Below, in pieces: positions 60,322 to 64,000 of a stretch of 64,000 bases of DNA. The number at the start of each line of letters is the position of its first letter. Position 1 is the stretch's first letter. The position numbers and the translations under genes were made by a program. The stretch is from contig CM057135.1 of the NCBI GenBank assembly GCA_029964075.1, positions 29,439,366 to 29,503,365 on the forward strand, read 5' to 3'. The notes beneath the pieces are model-generated. The model made no database searches and was not told where the DNA came from. It saw nothing but the letters and a program-made list of their open reading frames with translations. Source of the DNA: Patiria pectinifera. Lineage: Eukaryota > Echinodermata > Asteroidea > Valvatida > Asterinidae.

Positions 60322-60872
60322 AATTGGATGAAGACGAAGGGTCAGACGAAGGGTCAGATGGAGCTGACGCACAAGAGAAAGGTCAACTTAGGAGTGAGTA
60401 CACCAAGTCTTTTGCCAATAAATGTGTTTATGCACTGTAGTGGGTACCAGTTGGTATCAATGTGCAATGTAGCTTTGTTAAAATAGGGGAATCATTCAAG
60501 GATATCACTATCAACACTAAACAGGCCTTTGAATATTAAGAAAATGAAAGGCCAGTATAAAATTTGTTGTGCAGCGTTATGGAGTTCCATTTTACCTGAC
60601 TGGTAACCCCTCTCCCCCCCCAAAAAAACCCAAACAGCCAAGTGTTCAAAATATAAACCAACCCTCGAAAAAAATGGTGCGAAAGACCCTCAAGCTTGTT
60701 ACTGGTTGAGTGAACTTGTACTTAAATATTGAATGCTGTTGTGAATTGATCATTAAAAAAAAGGCAATAGAAGGCTGAGTCTTTGTTTTCATGGTCCATT
60801 TTAACGTTACCATTAGGTGCTGCTCAAGAAGAAGCTGCTTCTTCATGTGTCAAGAGAAGGAGAAAAGGCCCG
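60322..60872 (+). pseudogene. Third, truncated copy of the zinc-finger 3' exons
   Basis: Only two exons remain, 60322-60393 and 60817-60872, with intact splice sites. The lysine-rich and Myb-like exons are missing because the copy breaks off inside its hAT insertion near 61233. The second exon ends in phase 0, which matches the phase of the duplicated CBP exon at 61928. Confidence 0.6.
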
Positions 60873-61082
60873 GTATGTAAAATTTTGTTAATTGCTTGCT
60901 TGCTCTTTTTAGTTAAAATTAGTGCATCGAGGGAAAAGATTGCTATATCCTCAGAATGGTGTCTCAGTCACAAGATATCATTAACAGTTTGTTCTTTAAA
61001 GTGACAATATCATTGCAATTCTTTAAGACCTACTTTAAAAAAAAATGGTAAAATACCTGATTTGATTGTAGATAGTCTGCAC

Positions 61083-61233
61083 CAGAGTTGTAACCACGTT
61101 TTCACGTCAAGTCACAAGTCAAATTTTTCCAAGTCAAGTAGATTTTTTCTGAGTCAAGTCAAGTCGCAAATCAATGTTTTTCAAGTCAAGTCAGTAAAAA
61201 AGTCACACGTTTAAAGTCCTTTTTTTTTTTAAA
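61083..61233. mobile_element. Truncated hAT insertion, copy 3
   Basis: This is the left end of the 850-bp element after gtctgcac (61075-61082). Similarity to the other copies stops at a T run near 61220-61233, marking the right breakpoint of the triplicated block. Confidence 0.75.
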
Positions 61234-61859
61234 TTGATCGTCAGTGGAATGTTTTTGTTCTTACAGGGACACATGAAAAAAAAACCTACATGTAGTCTCT
61301 AACCTGTGATGCAGAAGGTCAAACAAACAAATACAAAATGTTATAAACTGATTGTGGCTGAAGTATCCCTCAAAGGCATTATACATACAGTTGTAATTGG
61401 TTTTTGCCATAAGTTTCAGAAATAGATGCATCTTGGTAGTGTAGATAACATTCAAATGTCGACCATGTCATACATTTGTACATTAATGTTGATAGACCAT
61501 GGGAAAAACAAGAAGACGGTGCCATTATTGTATGTTGAGGTTCCCTAAAGCGCGCACTGAACAGAGAAAAGCCAAGTTCCTACATGATATTGGCATCTGA
61601 CAATAATCTAAAAGAATTCAAAATGCACTTTTCTCTACAACTACTGAACACATGGTGCTCTAATTTCAGCAAATGATTGCTATTTTGCCGTACTTTTATC
61701 CAGGGTGGTCATTTTGTGATAACTGTAGGACCTTTAGGACTGTAGGATTTTGCTTGAAAAAAAGGAGGGGTGAGAGAGAAAAGAAAAGTAAAACTTTGCT
61801 ACTTTGAGCCCAAGTAAAGAATGCTTTAAACAGCGGTATTTCTTTCTTTTCCAACTAAA
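61234..61859. other. Unassigned spacer between rearranged blocks
   Basis: This sequence joins the end of the triplication to the duplicated CBP fragment. I recognise no gene or repeat in it. Confidence 0.4.
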
Positions 61860-62838
61860 ACTCTTGTATAATCAAAAACAAATTGAGAGCATATTCCTAC
61901 AACTAGATGTTCTCATTTTCTTTGCAGGGGATCATAAGCAGTGCTAACTCCACCCCTCCAACGCAGACGGTGGGTGTGACCTTGCCGCAACCCAATGCCA
62001 TGGCCCCCAACCCCACTACTGATTCTGCGCTGGCAGAGGCAAATCAACAGGTGAGCATTCCAACATAGCTCTGCTAAGTTCAGGAGATTGGTACAGATAC
62101 CCTACCTTCCAAACGAATCTCCTGATGATTTGCTGTTTATGAGTGGCTCAAAAGGCAAATCTCATGAAGCTCCTTAACAAAAACATTTTCTAACCACAGA
62201 AAATATATGCTCAGCAGAAGCAGGTAACCAGCCAAAATTCCAGGTAATGTCTACTGCCCGTGACTGGTAATCGGAAGATTTGTGCTTAGCGCATAATTTT
62301 ACTAAGCGCTGTTTTCTGCTGAACAGATATTTAAAGGTGGGTCCGGGTCTCCACACCCTAGCCACGGTTGTAAGTGGGGAAAGTTTCTTCAAATTTCTGA
62401 GCAGACTTTGGTCTTGGGAGAAGCCTGTCACACCAAAGTTGCATGTTTGATTCCAAACAGGTTCAGCCAGCCACCCTTGGCAAGCAGTCACCTTCCACCG
62501 AGCAGACTGCCCAGCCCTCCTCTGAGACCACCACAACTGCCGCCACGTCCCAGCATAAGCAGGAGCCAGCCCTGACCCCCAAGGGAGGCAAGCAGACCCT
62601 GGCAGGGCCATCCAGCTTGGAATCGGGAGTCAAACAGGAACCCGGCGACAACGGCAACCTATTCACCTGCGGTTTCAACAGCGCGTCCGCCTCCCAGCCG
62701 GATGGCATGAGCGGAGTTGGGAAAGGTAGTGGCAAGGGCTCTGGCAAGGCTGCCCTTACAGAAATGTCCCATGAGCATCCCATTCCCATGGTACCCCATG
62801 GGAAACCCATGGGGTCATCAAGAACACCATGTAAGTAA
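61860..62838 (+). pseudogene. Genomic duplicate of CBP exons 11-12 (partial)
   Basis: The segment 61860-62752 matches 21115-21983 of the CBP gene at high identity, including the intron, so it is a DNA duplication and not a retrocopy. The exon 11 copy is 61928-62050 (123 nt, splice sites intact, Asn to Thr and Thr to Pro changes). The exon 12 copy starts at 62461 and stays open through the breakpoint. It then reads 28 new residues to TAA at 62836-62838. No promoter or start is visible. Frame preservation suggests recent origin, or use in a chimeric transcript with the zinc-finger exons upstream. Confidence 0.9.
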
Positions 62839-63370
62839 TTAAAATGATCACCATGGGAGATTTTATGCTCATCATGGGAAACCCATGGGAACACCATGGA
62901 GATTACATGGACAACTTGGGAACACCATGGGGATTTTACGAGCTCCATGGGAACACCATGGGAACACCATGGGGATTTTATGAGCTCCATGGGAACACCA
63001 TGGGGATTTTACGGACACCATGGGAACACCATGGGGATTTTATGGACATCATGGGAACACCATGTGGAATTAATAAACACCATGGGAACACCATGCATGG
63101 GAATTTATGGACACCATGGGAACCCCATGGCGATTTTCTGGATACCATGGGAACACCATGGGGATTTTATGGACACCATGGGAACACCATTGGCATTGTA
63201 TGTCACCATGGGAACACCATGGGGATTTACTGGACACCATGGGAACATCATGGGGATTTTAGACACATGGGTACACCATGAGGATTCGGACGCCATGGGA
63301 ACACATAATGTGGGTTATATAAATTATGAACACAATGGGAACACCATGGAGATTTAAAAGGCAGCACGGG
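62775..63370. repeat. 31-bp minisatellite rich in CCATGG
   Basis: Units of about 31 bp read ggacaccatgggaacaccat then ggggattttat, with indels and unit loss. They start immediately after the end of the CBP duplicate. The palindrome CCATGG or a one-off variant occurs two times per unit. Open frames on both strands (HHGNTMGIL-type) come from the repeat and are unlikely genes. Scattered copies of accatgggaacacc continue to about 63635. Confidence 0.9.
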
Positions 63371-63635
63371 GACACTGCCGGGTTATACTGGAGAACATGC
63401 ATGTGCCATGGAAAACCATCATAGACCAATTGCACTCCCAATTAAGTTATAGGCAAACCTTTCTTTGATTTAATTACTTAATCGCCTAGCTGTAAATTTG
63501 AATTAAATTAAAAATATTTCCCTTGTGGTCATAGAGGTTATCAAGAATTCTATTTGTTAAGCTCACCGTGGGAAACTCCTGTGGATGTTCACCAATTGAA
63601 CACAATGAGATAAATACCATGGGACACCATGGGAA
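63371..63635. other. Spacer after the minisatellite
   Basis: AT-rich sequence with no gene. It contains stray ccatggg repeat remnants near 63408 and 63617-63633. Confidence 0.4.
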
Positions 63636-64000
63636 CAGGCGCGGTTCTAGAACCAATATTTTGGGGGGGCTAGCACGGTGGATCCAGAATGTTTTCAGGG
63701 AGGCGTGCTGAAATGTTGACCGGTTATTTTTTCCAGACACATAGGCCTCCGAAAATCAATAGGTGGGGGGGGCTCATGCCATATTTTAAATGGGGAGCGC
63801 CAATAAAATCCAAAAATTATTCACACTATATTAACTATAATGCACCCTTGTCATGGCTATTTCTTCTTTAGGGGAGACCGTTCGCATGTACATCACAATC
63901 CTTCGTTTTGCTAATACAATTTTTTTTTTACGGAATTTATTTTGGGGGGGGCTAGACAAAATTTTGGGGGGGGTACAGCCCCCCCCCTGGCCCCCCCCCC
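63636..64000. mobile_element. caggcgcggttctagaacc repeat, copy 2, running off the window
   Basis: This starts with the same bases as 44563 (caggcgcggttctagaacc, caatattttgggg, ggctagcac) and continues with G-run text and a second ttggggggggctaga near 63940-63957. The window ends in C and G runs before any right terminus, so type and length are unknown. Confidence 0.55.

Larger units (their letters stand above)
54592..61233 (+). repeat. Tandem triplication of the zinc-finger gene's 3' exon block
   Basis: Copy 1 is 54592-57320 (2,729 bp), copy 2 is 57321-60105 (2,785 bp) and copy 3 is 60106 to about 61233 (truncated). Each starts atagaaaatactgcaatt. They are nearly identical over kilobases, so the duplication is recent. 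Each full unit holds four exons (acidic, basic, lysine-rich, Myb-like) and an 850-bp hAT insertion. The junction between copies lies inside the Myb-like exon. Copy 1 lacks about 60 bp around the first acceptor, replaced by tgc. Copy 3 stops inside the hAT insertion, so no complete final exon remains. Confidence 0.95.

Noticed and set aside
62844-63357. 145- and 153-codon frames (HHGNTMGI type) and reverse-strand frames
   Set aside because: They are products of the 31-bp CCATGG minisatellite; both strands and several frames are open, which argues against coding selection.
1-64000. Retroelement or viral remnants
   Set aside because: I saw no reverse transcriptase, integrase, capsid or long terminal repeat pattern in any frame.

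Overview
The window is animal nuclear DNA. It has spliced genes with GT/AG introns, long low-GC introns, CpG-rich promoters and many non-autonomous DNA transposons and fold-back repeats. A single p300/CBP gene (vertebrates carry two), a gustatory-receptor-like 7TM gene and this repeat content suggest a marine invertebrate, most likely a non-vertebrate deuterostome (echinoderm, hemichordate or amphioxus). I cannot fix the species from sequence alone. All supported genes are on the + strand.

Layout. (1) 1350-3200: the last coding exon of a type 9-like membrane adenylyl cyclase, holding the second six-helix membrane block and the C2 catalytic half; earlier exons lie before the window. (2) 10.4-34.6 kb: a complete CREB-binding protein/p300 gene. 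I traced 27 coding exons that join in frame throughout to 2,426 codons, the usual family length, with TAZ1, KIX, bromodomain, PHD, HAT, ZZ, TAZ2 and NCBD in canonical order. Three points stand out: an in-frame TAG inside the C-terminal polyglutamine tract, a candidate 60-nt cassette exon that would open the bromodomain ZA loop, and an array of donor-like 12-bp repeats in one intron. (3) 36.7-38.4 kb: a two-exon gene for a 414-residue seven-helix membrane protein resembling gustatory-receptor-like proteins. (4) 38.4-45.7 kb: transposon-rich DNA with hAT-type insertions, fold-backs and a 1.56-kb terminal-inverted-repeat element. (5) 45.8-57.4 kb and beyond: an unnamed nuclear-type zinc-finger gene. 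One of its introns carries a 3.2-kb satellite of about 68-69-bp units, and its 3' exon set is tandemly triplicated (54.6-61.2 kb). (6) 61.9-62.8 kb: a copied genomic fragment of the CBP gene (exons 11-12), with phase compatible with the third zinc-finger exon copy and ending in a CCATGG-rich minisatellite.

How they fit together. The adenylyl cyclase makes cAMP. cAMP signals through PKA and CREB, and CBP/p300 is the CREB coactivator. The adenylyl-cyclase-9 then CBP order and orientation match my recollection of human 16p13.3, so this is probably an ancient gene neighbourhood. The right third looks like a lineage-specific evolving region where tandem duplication, satellite growth and a duplicated CBP piece have remodelled a fast-evolving gene. 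All calls come from reading the sequence; no search or expression evidence was available.
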